Position numbers and translations under genes: made by a program | Part shown: positions 36,255 to 46,378 of the stretch, one piece after another | Layout: the number at the start of each line of letters is the position of its first letter | How positions within the stretch are numbered: position 1 is the first letter of the stretch | Source: an uncultured Granulosicoccaceae bacterium | Lineage (GTDB): Bacteria > Pseudomonadota > Gammaproteobacteria > Granulosicoccales > Granulosicoccaceae | Direction: 5' to 3' | NCBI GenBank assembly: GCA_938007995.1 | Contig: CALLLW010000002.1 | Location: 1-64,000 of the forward strand | Length of the DNA: 64,000 bases | Notes under the pieces: generated by a model | Told to the model about the DNA's origin: nothing | What the model saw: only the letters and a program-made list of their open reading frames with translations | The model's database searches: none

Positions 36255-36453
36255 ATAGTGCGGGGCTGCGGCCAACGGGTATCGCAATGATGCCGGTAAA
36301 CGCAATATCGTTCCCCCGTGTAGTCCCCGGCGCACCGCTGACTGCAGCTGTCAGACTCACGTATTTTTGCCACTGATGCACAAGCCAATATGGCATAATC
36401 GCGGCTCGGCGAGTTATCGCACCTATCCTTCTTTTATTTCAGGGAATCACTCC

Positions 36454-39400
36454 ATGTTGGTGCTGATTGGCGGCAGTGCATTGTCGGCTTTTCGCGTCGA
36501 GTCAATGCTTGGTAAGTGCCGCACACTTTCACCGGGGCTGCAGGGACTATCGGCACAAACACTTTATTTTGTCGACGGCAAGCTGTCCGAAGCGTCTACT
36601 CTGCAGCTAGAACAAATGCTCTGTGCAAAAGTGTCAGCAGACATCCAGCCCGATCTGATTACCGTGCCTCGGGCAGGGACTATTTCGCCATGGGCCTCGA
36701 AAGCCACTGACATTGCACACAATTGTGGATTGTCTGAGGTAACGCGTATTGAACGTGGTACTGCGTGGTTTGCGGACGGTGAAATTAAGCAAAGCGTTCA
36801 TGCGAACTTTTACGACCGAATGACGGAAATGGTGCTGCGTAGTGTCAGTGAAGCTTCAGTGTTGTTCGAAGTTCAGCCAGCGGCACCGCTGCGGGAAATT
36901 GACATACTGCAGGGCGGAGTAGAGCAGCTAAAAAAAGACAATATCGCTTACGGATTTGCGTTATCCGATGATGAAATAGAGTACCTGGTAGATAACTTCA
37001 GAGACATAAACAGAAACCCCACAGACGCTGAACTGATGATGTTCGCGCAGGCAAACTCCGAACACTGCAGACATAAGATCTTCAATGCCAGCTGGGTGAT
37101 TAATGGTGAGTCTGTCGATACCTCTCTTTTTGGCATGATCAGAGAAACACACCAGTCTCAACCGCATGGAACGCTGGTCGCATACGATGACAACGCTGCG
37201 GTTATCACCGGCAACACCGGCTGCCGGTTTATCGCTGATCCTTTAACGGGTGTTTATGCTTCAACAGAAGAAGCAATCAACATACAAATAAAAGTTGAAA
37301 CCCACAATCACCCGACGGCAATCAGCCCGTTCCCTGGAGCTGCGACCGGTGCCGGTGGTGAGATTCGTGATGAGGGTGCAACAGGTAATGGTGCTAAACC
37401 CAAGGCAGGGCTATGCGGCTTTAGTGTGTCGAATCTTCGTATCCCTGGATTTACTCATCAGTGGGAGCAACACGCCGGCAAGCCAGAGCAAATCGCTTCG
37501 GCATTTCAAATTATGCAGGACGGCCCCATCGGTGCGGCAGCGTTTAACAACGAGTTTGGCAGGCCGAATTTAACCGGTTATTTTCGTACGTTTGAAATAA
37601 AAGCGTCTGTGAATGGCAAGGATGAATGGAGAGGCTTTCATAAGCCGATCATGCTGGCCGGGGGGCTTGGTAATATTCGACCGCTGAATACCCACAAAAA
37701 ACCGGTGCCGGATGGTAGCGCAATTGTGGTACTCGGCGGCCCGGCTATGTTGATTGGTTTGGGTGGTGGTGCCGCTTCCTCGCTCGCCAGTGGACAAAGC
37801 GATTCAGCACTTGATTTTGCGTCAGTGCAACGCGGCAATCCTGAAATGCAAAGGCGGTGTCAGGAGGTGATCAATCACTGCATTGCGCTGGGAGATGTAT
37901 CTCCGGTTCTGTCGATGCATGATGTTGGCGCTGGTGGATTATCCAATGCGCTCCCCGAGCTGGTGCATGATGCAGACCGAGGTGCCACATTTGAGTTGCG
38001 CAAAATTCTGGTAGACGAGCCTGGCATGTCACCGATGGAAATCTGGTGTAACGAATCTCAGGAGCGTTATGTACTGGCTGTTGCTGCAGAGAAACTGCCG
38101 GAACTTACTTCCCTGTGCGAACGTGAGCGTTGCCCTTATGCCGTTGTCGGTGTGGCAACCAGTAAAAAACATCTGACTGTGACAGACGAGTTGTTAAAGA
38201 AACCAGCGGTGGATATGTCGCTGCAGGTGCTGCTTGGCAAACCACCACGTATGCAGCGGGAAACAACCAGAAAATCTGGTTGTGATGTCGAGTTGCAGAT
38301 TGACAGCGCTGATACAGAACAAGCGTTAAACAAAGTACTACAATCGCCTGCAGTTGCTGCAAAAAACTTTTTGATCACCATTGGTGATCGTTCGGTCGGT
38401 GGTTTGGTGCATCGCGATCAGTTGGTCGGGCCGCATCAAGTGCCGGTAGCAGACAGTGCGGTAACTCTGTCTGATTTTAATGGATACACAGGCGAGGTAA
38501 TGGCAATTGGTGAGCGTGCCCCGATAGCGCTTATATCACCTGAAGCCTCTGGTCGTATGGCAATAGCTGAGGCTCTGAGCAATCTTGCCGGAGTTTGCGT
38601 GGCAGACATCAAAGATATCAAGCTGTCAGCCAACTGGATGGCCGCCGCCAATGTTGATGATGCAGCGCTTTACGATACGGTGAAAGCCGTGACTCGTGAT
38701 TTCTGTAAGCCGTTAGGTCTGTCAATTCCAGTGGGTAAAGACTCTCTCTCAATGCAGAGCCGCTGGCAACAACAGGATCAGCAGACAACGGTGACTGCGC
38801 CTTTGTCGGTAGTCATAACCGCGTTTGCACCGGTAAAAGATGTGCGTAAAACGGTCACGCCTCAACTACGCAAAGCGACAGATACAACACTTTTGCTGGC
38901 GGATCTGGGTCACTCAAAGGATCGTCTGGGTGCATCTATTTTTGCTCAAGTGCATGGTCAGGTGGGTGTTGATTGTGCAGATGTTGATGATGTTGGCGAG
39001 TTGGCTGCGCTGTTGAAAAGCATGCAGCAATTGATCGACGCTGAACTGTTACTCGCCTGCCATGACCGATCCGACGGCGGTGCCGCTGTGGCAATTGCAG
39101 AAATGTGTTTCGCTGGCGGATGTGGTGCGAGTATCTCGTTAGAGTCCGGTCAAAACGGCGTTGCCGGTGCACTGTTCAGTGAAGAAATTGGCCTGTTGCT
39201 ACAGGTGAAAACTACTGACCTTAGCGCAATACATAATATTTTTGATCGTCATAATATCGCTCACCTGCTAAAAGAAATCGGCACAGTTAATCAGACCGCG
39301 CAGCTTGAAGTGACTGTTGATGATTCTCTGGTGATCAACAAGCCGGTACATCAGCTAAAGCAGCAGTGGTGGGAAACCACGTATTACATGCAAAAGTCTC

Positions 39401-40275
39401 GAGACAACCCGGAATGTGCAGAGCAGGAGTTTGAGTTAATTGCAGATAGCACTGATCCCGGGCTTGTACCGCTACTGACGTTTGATCCGGCGGATAACGT
39501 GGTTAAAGGGGTCGTCGGGTGTCCCAGGGTTGCGATTCTGCGAGAGCAGGGTGTCAATGGTCAGGTTGAGATGGCGGCAGCTTTCAGCAAGGCAGGTTTT
39601 GAAAGTGTTGATGTGCATATGAGTGACATCATCAGTGGTCGTATAACGCTTGACGATTTTGTCGGGCTGGCAGCCTGTGGCGGTTTTTCCTACGGAGATG
39701 TGCTCGGTGCCGGTGGCGGATGGGCCTGTTCTGTTTTATACAATCAGCGTGCACGCGATCAGTTCGAACAGTTTTTTAACCGGACTGATGTATTTGCCCT
39801 TGGTGTATGTAACGGTTGTCAGATGATGTCGAAGCTAAAACAACTGATACCCGGAGCGGTTCACTGGCCTGAGTTCAAGCACAATCTTTCAGCACAGTTT
39901 GAAGCACGAGTATCTACCGTAGAAGTACAGCCATCCGCTTCGATACTTTTCACAGGCATGGAGGGATCCAGAATACCGGTAGCGGTAGCGCATGGTGAGG
40001 GCCGGGTCACCGTTGCTGAAGCAGGTGCACCTGTCTCGCTACGCTATGTTGATAATCATGGAGCTGTGACTGAGCGCTACCCTTTGAATCCGAACGGTTC
40101 GATCGACGGGGTAACCGGCCTTTGCAACGAGGATGGCCGGTTTAACATCATGATGCCGCACCCGGAGCGGGTATACCGCTCAGTGCAGAATTCTTATGCA
40201 CCTGAAGACTGGCCGGCAGATGGGCCCTGGCTGCGAATGTTCCGCAACGCCAGACACTGGGTATCCCGGGTTTGA
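36454..40275 (+). CDS. purL: Phosphoribosylformylglycinamidine synthase
   Basis: The product is 1273 residues from ATG 36454 (MLVLIGGSALSAFR...), the single-chain large form typical of gammaproteobacteria (about 1290). It converts FGAR to FGAM with glutamine and ATP, the fourth purine-synthesis step. ATP-site features include ETHNHPTAISPFPGAATGAG near residue 285 and HDRSDGGAAVAIAEM near residue 870. The C-terminal glutaminase has the nucleophile Cys in LGVCNGCQMMSK and the His/Glu pair in MPHPERV. It is monocistronic. Confidence 0.96.
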   Translation: MLVLIGGSALSAFRVESMLGKCRTLSPGLQGLSAQTLYFVDGKLSEASTLQLEQMLCAKVSADIQPDLITVPRAGTISPWASKATDIAHNCGLSEVTRIERGTAWFADGEIKQSVHANFYDRMTEMVLRSVSEASVLFEVQPAAPLREIDILQGGVEQLKKDNIAYGFALSDDEIEYLVDNFRDINRNPTDAELMMFAQANSEHCRHKIFNASWVINGESVDTSLFGMIRETHQSQPHGTLVAYDDNAAVITGNTGCRFIADPLTGVYASTEEAINIQIKVETHNHPTAISPFPGAATGAGGEIRDEGATGNGAKPKAGLCGFSVSNLRIPGFTHQWEQHAGKPEQIASAFQIMQDGPIGAAAFNNEFGRPNLTGYFRTFEIKASVNGKDEWRGFHKPIMLAGGLGNIRPLNTHKKPVPDGSAIVVLGGPAMLIGLGGGAASSLASGQSDSALDFASVQRGNPEMQRRCQEVINHCIALGDVSPVLSMHDVGAGGLSNALPELVHDADRGATFELRKILVDEPGMSPMEIWCNESQERYVLAVAAEKLPELTSLCERERCPYAVVGVATSKKHLTVTDELLKKPAVDMSLQVLLGKPPRMQRETTRKSGCDVELQIDSADTEQALNKVLQSPAVAAKNFLITIGDRSVGGLVHRDQLVGPHQVPVADSAVTLSDFNGYTGEVMAIGERAPIALISPEASGRMAIAEALSNLAGVCVADIKDIKLSANWMAAANVDDAALYDTVKAVTRDFCKPLGLSIPVGKDSLSMQSRWQQQDQQTTVTAPLSVVITAFAPVKDVRKTVTPQLRKATDTTLLLADLGHSKDRLGASIFAQVHGQVGVDCADVDDVGELAALLKSMQQLIDAELLLACHDRSDGGAAVAIAEMCFAGGCGASISLESGQNGVAGALFSEEIGLLLQVKTTDLSAIHNIFDRHNIAHLLKEIGTVNQTAQLEVTVDDSLVINKPVHQLKQQWWETTYYMQKSRDNPECAEQEFELIADSTDPGLVPLLTFDPADNVVKGVVGCPRVAILREQGVNGQVEMAAAFSKAGFESVDVHMSDIISGRITLDDFVGLAACGGFSYGDVLGAGGGWACSVLYNQRARDQFEQFFNRTDVFALGVCNGCQMMSKLKQLIPGAVHWPEFKHNLSAQFEARVSTVEVQPSASILFTGMEGSRIPVAVAHGEGRVTVAEAGAPVSLRYVDNHGAVTERYPLNPNGSIDGVTGLCNEDGRFNIMMPHPERVYRSVQNSYAPEDWPADGPWLRMFRNARHWVSRV

Positions 40276-40403
40276 TGGGACTTGTTTGACGATCCGGGTT
40301 TGATAGCGTGGGTTCATTGGCAACGCCGGGGAAACTCGCTCAAACGTACTAATGAAGCGGTTCTGTAAAGAGCGCTATCGATATTGACTACCAATACGTG
40401 CCG

Positions 40404-42524
40404 CTAATACATGCACGTATGCAGGCTTGCTTCCCTATTAAGAAATCTTCTTACTGCTGCGGTATCGGTTTGTAGTTCATCGATAACGTATTCGAGCCAG
40501 CTGGCAGTTGCAGCTACCGAATCGCTACAGACTCTGTGACCGACAATGTGGCGATAGATGCGTTCATCATAATCCTGTTGTGGCAGGGATACGTCAGGAT
40601 GCTGGTATTCACCCAGTTCAAAGTCAGACATCATCTGCAATGGTGTCAGCTCGATGTCTGCATAATTCTGACGCAGAAATTTCTGCCACTGGTTTATTCT
40701 GCAACGGTATTTCTCTGCAGTACGGGAAGCGTCTTTGAGCGTTGTTTCCTGCTTGATCAATGTTGGAAGTAACGAACAAAGTTTGTGAGCACTGCTTGCC
40801 GCGGCTTCAATGTCTGTGGCAAAGCTGCTGAAATCCCGCTCAAATGACACCCATCTATCGGCAAACTGTGCGACCAGACGTGCGGAGCCTAGCTCTTTGG
40901 CAAGCATTTGGGTAAAGCTCACAACCGAGTCCAGTCGCTGCCAGTTGGTTTCTGCGCCTTTAAACAGTGAGCCGAAATGTCTTTTGTAGTAGGGATCACT
41001 GTTGAAAGTTTCTGCAAACTGTTGTGTTTTTGCAATTTTGTCTAGCTGATCGATATCGTTATCGGTCAATGCGCCGTTGCTGTAGCCAAGCAGTTCGTTC
41101 AGGGTGCGTCTGGCTCTGAAATATTCCGGATTGGTGAGTTGTGATTCGTTCTCTCGTCTGGAGATAATGCTGATCAGTCTGCCAAGCGTACTGCTGGAAG
41201 GTATCGGGTTACTTCCAAAAGTGTCTCTTATCAGAGTCATTTGGTCTGTCAGCGACGATGCCTGAATCTTTGCCTGCTGCATATAAAGCACGGTATCGGC
41301 TTCTGCATGTAGTGCAATCGAATGGTGTTGCATTTCCAGTGGCGCATTAAGGATTTTTTCTTTCGTTTTATTCAGTCTGTACAGCATATCGACGGTACGA
41401 TGTTCAGCACGAAAGTTATCGTTGAACGCTTTGTTGGCAAGCAGGTTATCTATGTTGTACTGCATTAGCTGCACACGACAGGGGAGTGCGGCAATATTTT
41501 TCAGCTGCCAGTCACCAAGCCCTACATCGATCAACCAGCTGGCACAGTTGTGGAATTTTTGCAGAGTATCTGCATCAAGATCCGGCACTGCGCCACTGAC
41601 ATAAGAGCGCTTTTGATCCAGCTGGCCGGATAGAGTCGCAAGTGTAGTACTGAGGTTTTTCGAGTCTGTGAATCTGAGTATTTTTAATGCCAGTTGCGGA
41701 TCGAAGCTGGCGGGTGTTGCAGGCATTGGTGTGAATGCAGCACCGGGCCGGGTGCGCTCTAGCTCGATAGTTATCTGGTCTTCCTGGCTCAGGTTAGCGA
41801 GCTTGTCTGCATGTAGCCTGATAATACCCGTATTTGCCGTGACTCTGCTTCTATAGTCGCTATGTACTTTTGTTATTATGTTACGCAGGTATTCGCGTAG
41901 CTCCACAGTATTGTGGAAGGGTTTGATGAGTTGTTCTGTGTGGCTGTTGCACATATCTGCAACATGTGGATTCAGTCTTAACTGACTGCCTTCAATACAT
42001 TTGACGCCATAAAGACTCGCACGGCCTCTTAAGCGCTGCATGGTGACCGGAATGAGCACCAGTGGTGCGCGTTTGGTTTCACCATTGGATTGATAGACAA
42101 GAAAACCGGCAGCCAGGTACAGCTTGAAGGCGGTGTTTATTTTGCCCGGATCTGTATCTACCTCCAGCTTTCGACAGCGCAAGCGAAGATTTTCATCAGC
42201 ATGTGCTGTGTCGATCCGGGTGTGTGTCGAGTGTGTGTGCTGTGTATTCAACTCACTGCTTGCAGGCATCAGTGATATCGTGTTGCCTCTTAGAACCAGA
42301 TCCGTGTAGAGGTCTATGCATGAAGTTGGCTGCAGCTTTATATCTGCGTATTGTGATTTCCAGTCAAGCAGGTTGCCTGTGTCTTGCAAGTTGCTATTGT
42401 GTGCAGCTCTACCTACGCGATGTTGAATGTTTTTTTCAACATCTGTCGCACGAGTTAATTCGAAACTGTCAGCTGTTGCAAGTGTCATATTGGTGTACTT
42501 TATGATGCGACCCTGTACTTGCAT
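40404..42524 (-). CDS. Large protein with a DUF4011-like region but no helicase core
   Basis: A 706-residue cytosolic protein. An N-terminal region (about 45-240) resembles DUF4011, the domain that precedes the AAA helicase core in large DUF4011/DUF3320-type helicases: NLLDWKSQYADIKL, KLYLAAGFLVYQ, and RAPLVLIPVTMQRL. A later segment HFGSLFKGAETNWQRLDSVV (about residues 530-550) resembles the conserved G-x-x-T/N-W block of the same helicases. No Walker A or B motif occurs anywhere, and the C-terminal 200 residues are helical. It could be an adaptor or degenerate relative of these defence-associated helicases (inference). The start at 42524 is ATG; an ATG at 42488 is possible. Confidence 0.6.
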   Translation of the reverse strand: MQVQGRIIKYTNMTLATADSFELTRATDVEKNIQHRVGRAAHNSNLQDTGNLLDWKSQYADIKLQPTSCIDLYTDLVLRGNTISLMPASSELNTQHTHSTHTRIDTAHADENLRLRCRKLEVDTDPGKINTAFKLYLAAGFLVYQSNGETKRAPLVLIPVTMQRLRGRASLYGVKCIEGSQLRLNPHVADMCNSHTEQLIKPFHNTVELREYLRNIITKVHSDYRSRVTANTGIIRLHADKLANLSQEDQITIELERTRPGAAFTPMPATPASFDPQLALKILRFTDSKNLSTTLATLSGQLDQKRSYVSGAVPDLDADTLQKFHNCASWLIDVGLGDWQLKNIAALPCRVQLMQYNIDNLLANKAFNDNFRAEHRTVDMLYRLNKTKEKILNAPLEMQHHSIALHAEADTVLYMQQAKIQASSLTDQMTLIRDTFGSNPIPSSSTLGRLISIISRRENESQLTNPEYFRARRTLNELLGYSNGALTDNDIDQLDKIAKTQQFAETFNSDPYYKRHFGSLFKGAETNWQRLDSVVSFTQMLAKELGSARLVAQFADRWVSFERDFSSFATDIEAAASSAHKLCSLLPTLIKQETTLKDASRTAEKYRCRINQWQKFLRQNYADIELTPLQMMSDFELGEYQHPDVSLPQQDYDERIYRHIVGHRVCSDSVAATASWLEYVIDELQTDTAAVRRFLNREASLHTCMY

Positions 42525-42763
42525 TACTCAGCGATAAACATAGATAAGCGCAGGTCGGGGTTCAAATTCGAGTCAGTAGTTGAAGGTTAGCAGTAGATTC
42601 GAAAAACTCATTTAATCTGTTATAGAAATGTTAATAATTTGGTGCATACTGCTACGCTGGTTTTTTGACGAAATTCTTAAACAGCCGACTGATATTCAAT
42701 AATCGTGCGCGCTCTACCGATAAGGCGTGTGGCCGTAGCGAGCTCAACAGGAAACCGGGAAGA

Positions 42764-43732
42764 ATGGTAAGTAAAATCAGATCATCAGAAATTACGCCGG
42801 AAAGCGTGTTTCGACAGCGACGAATGATTTTGCAGGCGGCGGGTCTGGGCCTGGGTGCGGTAGGTGCAACAGCCCTGCTACCCGAGCGCGCTGGAGCCGC
42901 CACATCTGACTTTGGTGGCAAGAAGGTAGTCGAATGGACCGCCAGCACCAGCGAGCCGCAGACCAGCTTCGAGCAGGCAACCACCTACAACAATTTTTAT
43001 GAACTCGGCACCGATAAAGGTGATCCGGTTAAAAACGCAGACAAGCTCGTTACCGAGCCGTGGACTGTGGAAGTTGGCGGTGAGTGTGAAAAAGGTGGCA
43101 TGTACGCCCTTGAGGATATCCTTAAGCCACACGCGTTTGAGGAGAGAGTGTATCGACTGCGCTGTGTGGAAGCCTGGTCAATGGTGATTCCGTGGGTTGG
43201 CTTTCCGCTGGGCGATCTTTTAAAGCGATTCGAGCCTAACAGCAATGCAAAGTACGTTGAATTTAAAACGCTGCTCGATCCGGCTAACCTGCCAGGTCAA
43301 AAGTTTCCAGTACTACAATGGCCTTATGTTGAGGGTCTGCGTATCGATGAAGCGATGCATCCGCTCACGCTGATGGCAGTCGGGCTGTACGGTAAGGAAT
43401 TGCCCGGGCAGAGTGGGGCGCCATTGCGGTTAGTGGTTCCATGGAAGTACGGTTTTAAAAGCATTAAGTCGATTGTCAGCATCAACTTCACCGAGAAGCA
43501 GCCGGATACCAGTTGGAATCTGTCAGCTCCGCGCGAGTATGGCTTCTACTCCAATGTTAATCCGCAGGTCAGTCACCCGCGCTGGAGCCAGGCCAAAGAA
43601 CGTCGCCTTGATGCTGACAGCAGCGGCTTCGGGGCGCTGTTTGCAGAGAAACGTGATACAGAGATGTTTAATGGTTATGCCGAAGATGTTGCCGGCCTGT
43701 ACACCGATCTGGATTTAACCAGGAACTTCTAA
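42764..43732 (+). CDS. msrP: Methionine sulfoxide reductase catalytic subunit MsrP (molybdoenzyme)
   Basis: The product is 322 residues from ATG 42764. The N-terminal [20 protein letters not shown] is the usual MsrP/YedY start with a twin-arginine signal ending ERAGAA. The molybdopterin Cys lies in [15 protein letters not shown] near residue 140. The sulfite-oxidase-fold region includes [20 protein letters not shown]. It repairs methionine sulfoxide in periplasmic proteins and takes electrons from MsrQ, whose gene starts 232 bp downstream. Confidence 0.93.
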   Translation: MVSKIRSSEITPESVFRQRRMILQAAGLGLGAVGATALLPERAGAATSDFGGKKVVEWTASTSEPQTSFEQATTYNNFYELGTDKGDPVKNADKLVTEPWTVEVGGECEKGGMYALEDILKPHAFEERVYRLRCVEAWSMVIPWVGFPLGDLLKRFEPNSNAKYVEFKTLLDPANLPGQKFPVLQWPYVEGLRIDEAMHPLTLMAVGLYGKELPGQSGAPLRLVVPWKYGFKSIKSIVSINFTEKQPDTSWNLSAPREYGFYSNVNPQVSHPRWSQAKERRLDADSSGFGALFAEKRDTEMFNGYAEDVAGLYTDLDLTRNF

Positions 43733-43964
43733 AACGTGTTGGGCAAGACCATGGTTGAATGCCACTGCACGGTCCATGCAGGCGAGTGCGACCGAGCAGG
43801 CAAAAATTGTGGATTTCAAATGAGCTGTTCGATCGGGCTGGTAAGTCTGGTTGGGGTTAACCCGGCCATACGCGGTGCAATTGGTGTTTAACACTCGCCA
43901 CGCAAGCCCGATAGATACAAGCCCGATACATAATTGTCCACCTTACAACGGAGGCATCATCGAC

Positions 43965-44606
43965 ATGAATACACGTGTAGCCTCCGGCAGAGGTATTACT
44001 ATTCCTGAATCGGACGTAAATTTTCTGAAGCTGGTTAAGCCCGCGGTTTTCGTTGCCTGCCTGTTGCCCTTTTTTATGGTAGTGGCAGGCGTATTCGGCA
44101 ATAAGTTTGTCGATCCGATCGAGTCCTTGCTATTAATGACCGGTGAGTGGGGCTTGCGCTTCTTACTACTCACACTTTGCATTACACCGCTACAGATCAC
44201 TTTTAAATGGCCGTGGATTGCGAGACTGCGCGGGATGATCGGTTTATTCGCATTTTTCTACGCGACCCTGCACCTTTCAATCTGGGTAGTGCTTGATCAG
44301 AGGCTTAACCTGGGCGATGTAGTGAATGCAGTCATTGAGAAGCCGTTTATTACCGTCGGTATATTAGCCTGGCTCGGTCTGCTGCCACTGGCGCTGACTT
44401 CCAACCGTTTCTCTGTCGTCAGGCTCGGTCGCAAATGGAAAAAGCTGCACAGCGTTGTCTATCTGCTCACGCTGTTGGTGGTGGTGCACTACATTTGGCA
44501 GGTGAAAGCGAGTGAGGTTCTGGAGCCGCTCGCGTATCTTGGAGTGCTTGCACTGCTGTTACTGTGGCGCTTCGCCAGATTGATCAAGCGGGATCAGGCG
44601 TCTTAG
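43965..44606 (+). CDS. msrQ: Heme-containing membrane subunit MsrQ
   Basis: The product is 213 residues from ATG 43965, preceded by GGAGG. Six hydrophobic helices are present, with heme-ligand His in GLFAFFYATLHLSIW and in KLHSVVYLLTLLVVVHYIW. WGLRFLLLTLCITPLQ near residue 65 is typical of YedZ/MsrQ. It passes quinol- or flavin-derived electrons to MsrP. The upstream 230 bp includes a short direct repeat (ACAAGCCCGATA-like, 43909-43932). Confidence 0.92.
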   Translation: MNTRVASGRGITIPESDVNFLKLVKPAVFVACLLPFFMVVAGVFGNKFVDPIESLLLMTGEWGLRFLLLTLCITPLQITFKWPWIARLRGMIGLFAFFYATLHLSIWVVLDQRLNLGDVVNAVIEKPFITVGILAWLGLLPLALTSNRFSVVRLGRKWKKLHSVVYLLTLLVVVHYIWQVKASEVLEPLAYLGVLALLLLWRFARLIKRDQAS

Positions 44607-44635
44607 GTTTGCTACTTTAAATACTGAGCAACATC

Positions 44636-44661
44636 AATCTGTGCCGTCGCCGGCACAGATT
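44636..44661. terminator. Bidirectional terminator between msrQ and mdh
   Basis: AATCTGTGCCG (44636-44646) and CGGCACAGATT (44651-44661) form a perfect 11-bp stem with a 4-base loop between two convergent genes. Confidence 0.7.
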
Positions 44662-44676
44662 GTTGTTCCGGTTAAT

Positions 44677-45654
44677 TTACACCATCTCTTTTACAGCATC
44701 GGCTTCTTCAAGCAGCTCCGCTTCACTTTCTTTCATCTTTCCCTGGATAAAGTCACTGACTGGTAAGTCCTGCACAATCTTCCAGTCGCCGTTTTGACAG
44801 GTAACAGGGAAGCTGTAGATTAAACCCTCTTTGATACCGTAGCTGCCGTCAGACGGGACGGACATGCTGGTCCAGTCATCACTGTCTGTACCGTTAACCC
44901 ACGACGCCATGTGATCAACCACCGCATTACCGGCAGACGCTGCACTTGAAGAGCCGCGGGCGGCGATGACGGCGGCACCACGCTTGGCGACGGTCGGGAT
45001 AAAGTCTTCACGAGCCCAGGCTTCGTCTACCATACCGGCTGCTGCCTTGCCGGCCACATTGCAATAGGAGATGTCCGGCACCTGGGTAGTTGAATGGTTG
45101 CCCCAGATGACCATTTTTTTGATTTCCGGAACGGTACTACCGACCTTGGCAGCCAGCTGGCTGATAGCGCGGTTGTGATCGAGTCTGGTCAGTGCCGTGA
45201 TATTGCGCGGGTTTAAGTTTGGCGCATTGGCTTTGAGAATATAGGCGTTGGTGTTGGCTGGATTACCGACCACACAAACCTTGACATCGGGGTTGGCAAC
45301 GTCATTCATGATTTTGCCCAGCGAGCTGAAAATTTTACCGTTGTCTTTCAGCAGGTCGCTTCGCTCCATACCCGGGCCGCGTGGTTTTGCCCCAACGAAA
45401 AGCGCTGCATCAATATTGGTGAACGCGGTTTTAGGATCATCGGTACAAATGGTCTCAGCCAGGAGCGGGAATGCGCAGTCATCAAGTTCCATCTTGACTG
45501 CTTCCAGCACGCCCATGGCCTGAGGTATTTCAAGCAGCTGTAGCGCAACGGGCTGGTTCGGCCCATACATGCCGCCCGAGGCAATCCGGAATAGCATTGA
45601 GTAGCAAATTTGCCCAGCTGCACCTGTGATAGCAATGCGAACGGGATCAGTCAT
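44677..45654 (-). CDS. mdh: Malate dehydrogenase (NAD-dependent, cytosolic-type)
   Basis: The product is 325 residues from ATG 45654, preceded by AGGAGA. NAD-binding [19 protein letters not shown] is at the N-terminus. The substrate-binding [15 protein letters not shown] (mobile loop Arg) is near residue 90. [11 protein letters not shown] is near residue 128. The catalytic pair is in LTRLDHNRA and [13 protein letters not shown]. It belongs to the 325-residue type also called MDH type 2, not the E. coli-like form. It interconverts malate and oxaloacetate in the TCA cycle. Confidence 0.95.
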   Translation of the reverse strand: MTDPVRIAITGAAGQICYSMLFRIASGGMYGPNQPVALQLLEIPQAMGVLEAVKMELDDCAFPLLAETICTDDPKTAFTNIDAALFVGAKPRGPGMERSDLLKDNGKIFSSLGKIMNDVANPDVKVCVVGNPANTNAYILKANAPNLNPRNITALTRLDHNRAISQLAAKVGSTVPEIKKMVIWGNHSTTQVPDISYCNVAGKAAAGMVDEAWAREDFIPTVAKRGAAVIAARGSSSAASAGNAVVDHMASWVNGTDSDDWTSMSVPSDGSYGIKEGLIYSFPVTCQNGDWKIVQDLPVSDFIQGKMKESEAELLEEADAVKEMV

Positions 45655-45846
45655 GGGGAATGTCTCCTGAGGGTTTGGATGAGTGGCATGGTCGCACGCG
45701 AACCGCTTCGATTGGTGCACAGTAAACCGCCGATGATAGCTGCTTTTAATTATTTTCGGTGGTATTTCTGTTGTTTGTACTAGTCGTAGTGCGTGATTTG
45801 ATACAATGTGGCGGCTGGAACTTTAATTGATCACAGGTGATAAGGC

Positions 45847-46377
45847 ATGAGATGCCCCTTTTGCGGCGCAATGGATACCAAAGTTATTGACTCGCGACTC
45901 AGCGGTGATAACGACCAGATTCGCCGCCGCCGTGAGTGTCTGGAGTGTCAGGAGCGGTTCACCACCTATGAGTCTGCCGAGCTCAACTTACCTCGGGTCG
46001 TCAAAACCAGTGGCAGCCGGGAGCCTTTCTCGGAAAAAAAGTTGCTGACCGGACTACAAAAAGCACTCGAAAAACGCCCGGTAGCAATGGACGATGTGCA
46101 TATGTCCCTAAGCCGCTTAAAGCACCGTGCGCTGGTTACCGGAGAGCGTGAGGTGTCTTCAAGGCGGCTTGGCGAATGGCTGATGGAAGAGTTACTGAAA
46201 CTTGATCACGTAGCCTACATTCGCTTCGCATCGGTTTACTTAAGCTTTGAAGATGTGGAGTCATTTCGCGATGTGATTGAGCGTCTGGAGAAGGAATTGT
46301 CTCCTGAGGAAGCGCGCAGTCAAATGACTCTGCTGCAGACAGAAGAAGAATCAATACCAAAATCGCGGCGAAAGTAG
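45847..46377 (+). CDS. nrdR: Transcriptional repressor NrdR
   Basis: The 176-residue product has an N-terminal zinc ribbon (MRCPFCG ... [12 protein letters not shown]) and an ATP-cone (about 46-136) with [20 protein letters not shown]. NrdR represses ribonucleotide reductase genes in response to ATP/dATP. AGGTGA precedes the ATG. ribD starts 1 base after its stop, the common nrdR-ribD arrangement. The C-terminal tail ([19 protein letters not shown]) is a little longer than usual. Confidence 0.96.
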   Translation: MRCPFCGAMDTKVIDSRLSGDNDQIRRRRECLECQERFTTYESAELNLPRVVKTSGSREPFSEKKLLTGLQKALEKRPVAMDDVHMSLSRLKHRALVTGEREVSSRRLGEWLMEELLKLDHVAYIRFASVYLSFEDVESFRDVIERLEKELSPEEARSQMTLLQTEEESIPKSRRK

Positions 46378-46378
46378 C

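Noticed and set aside
42555..42580. A T-arm-like GGTTCAAATTCGAGTC string suggesting a tRNA
   Set aside because: No acceptor, D or anticodon stem could be built around it.
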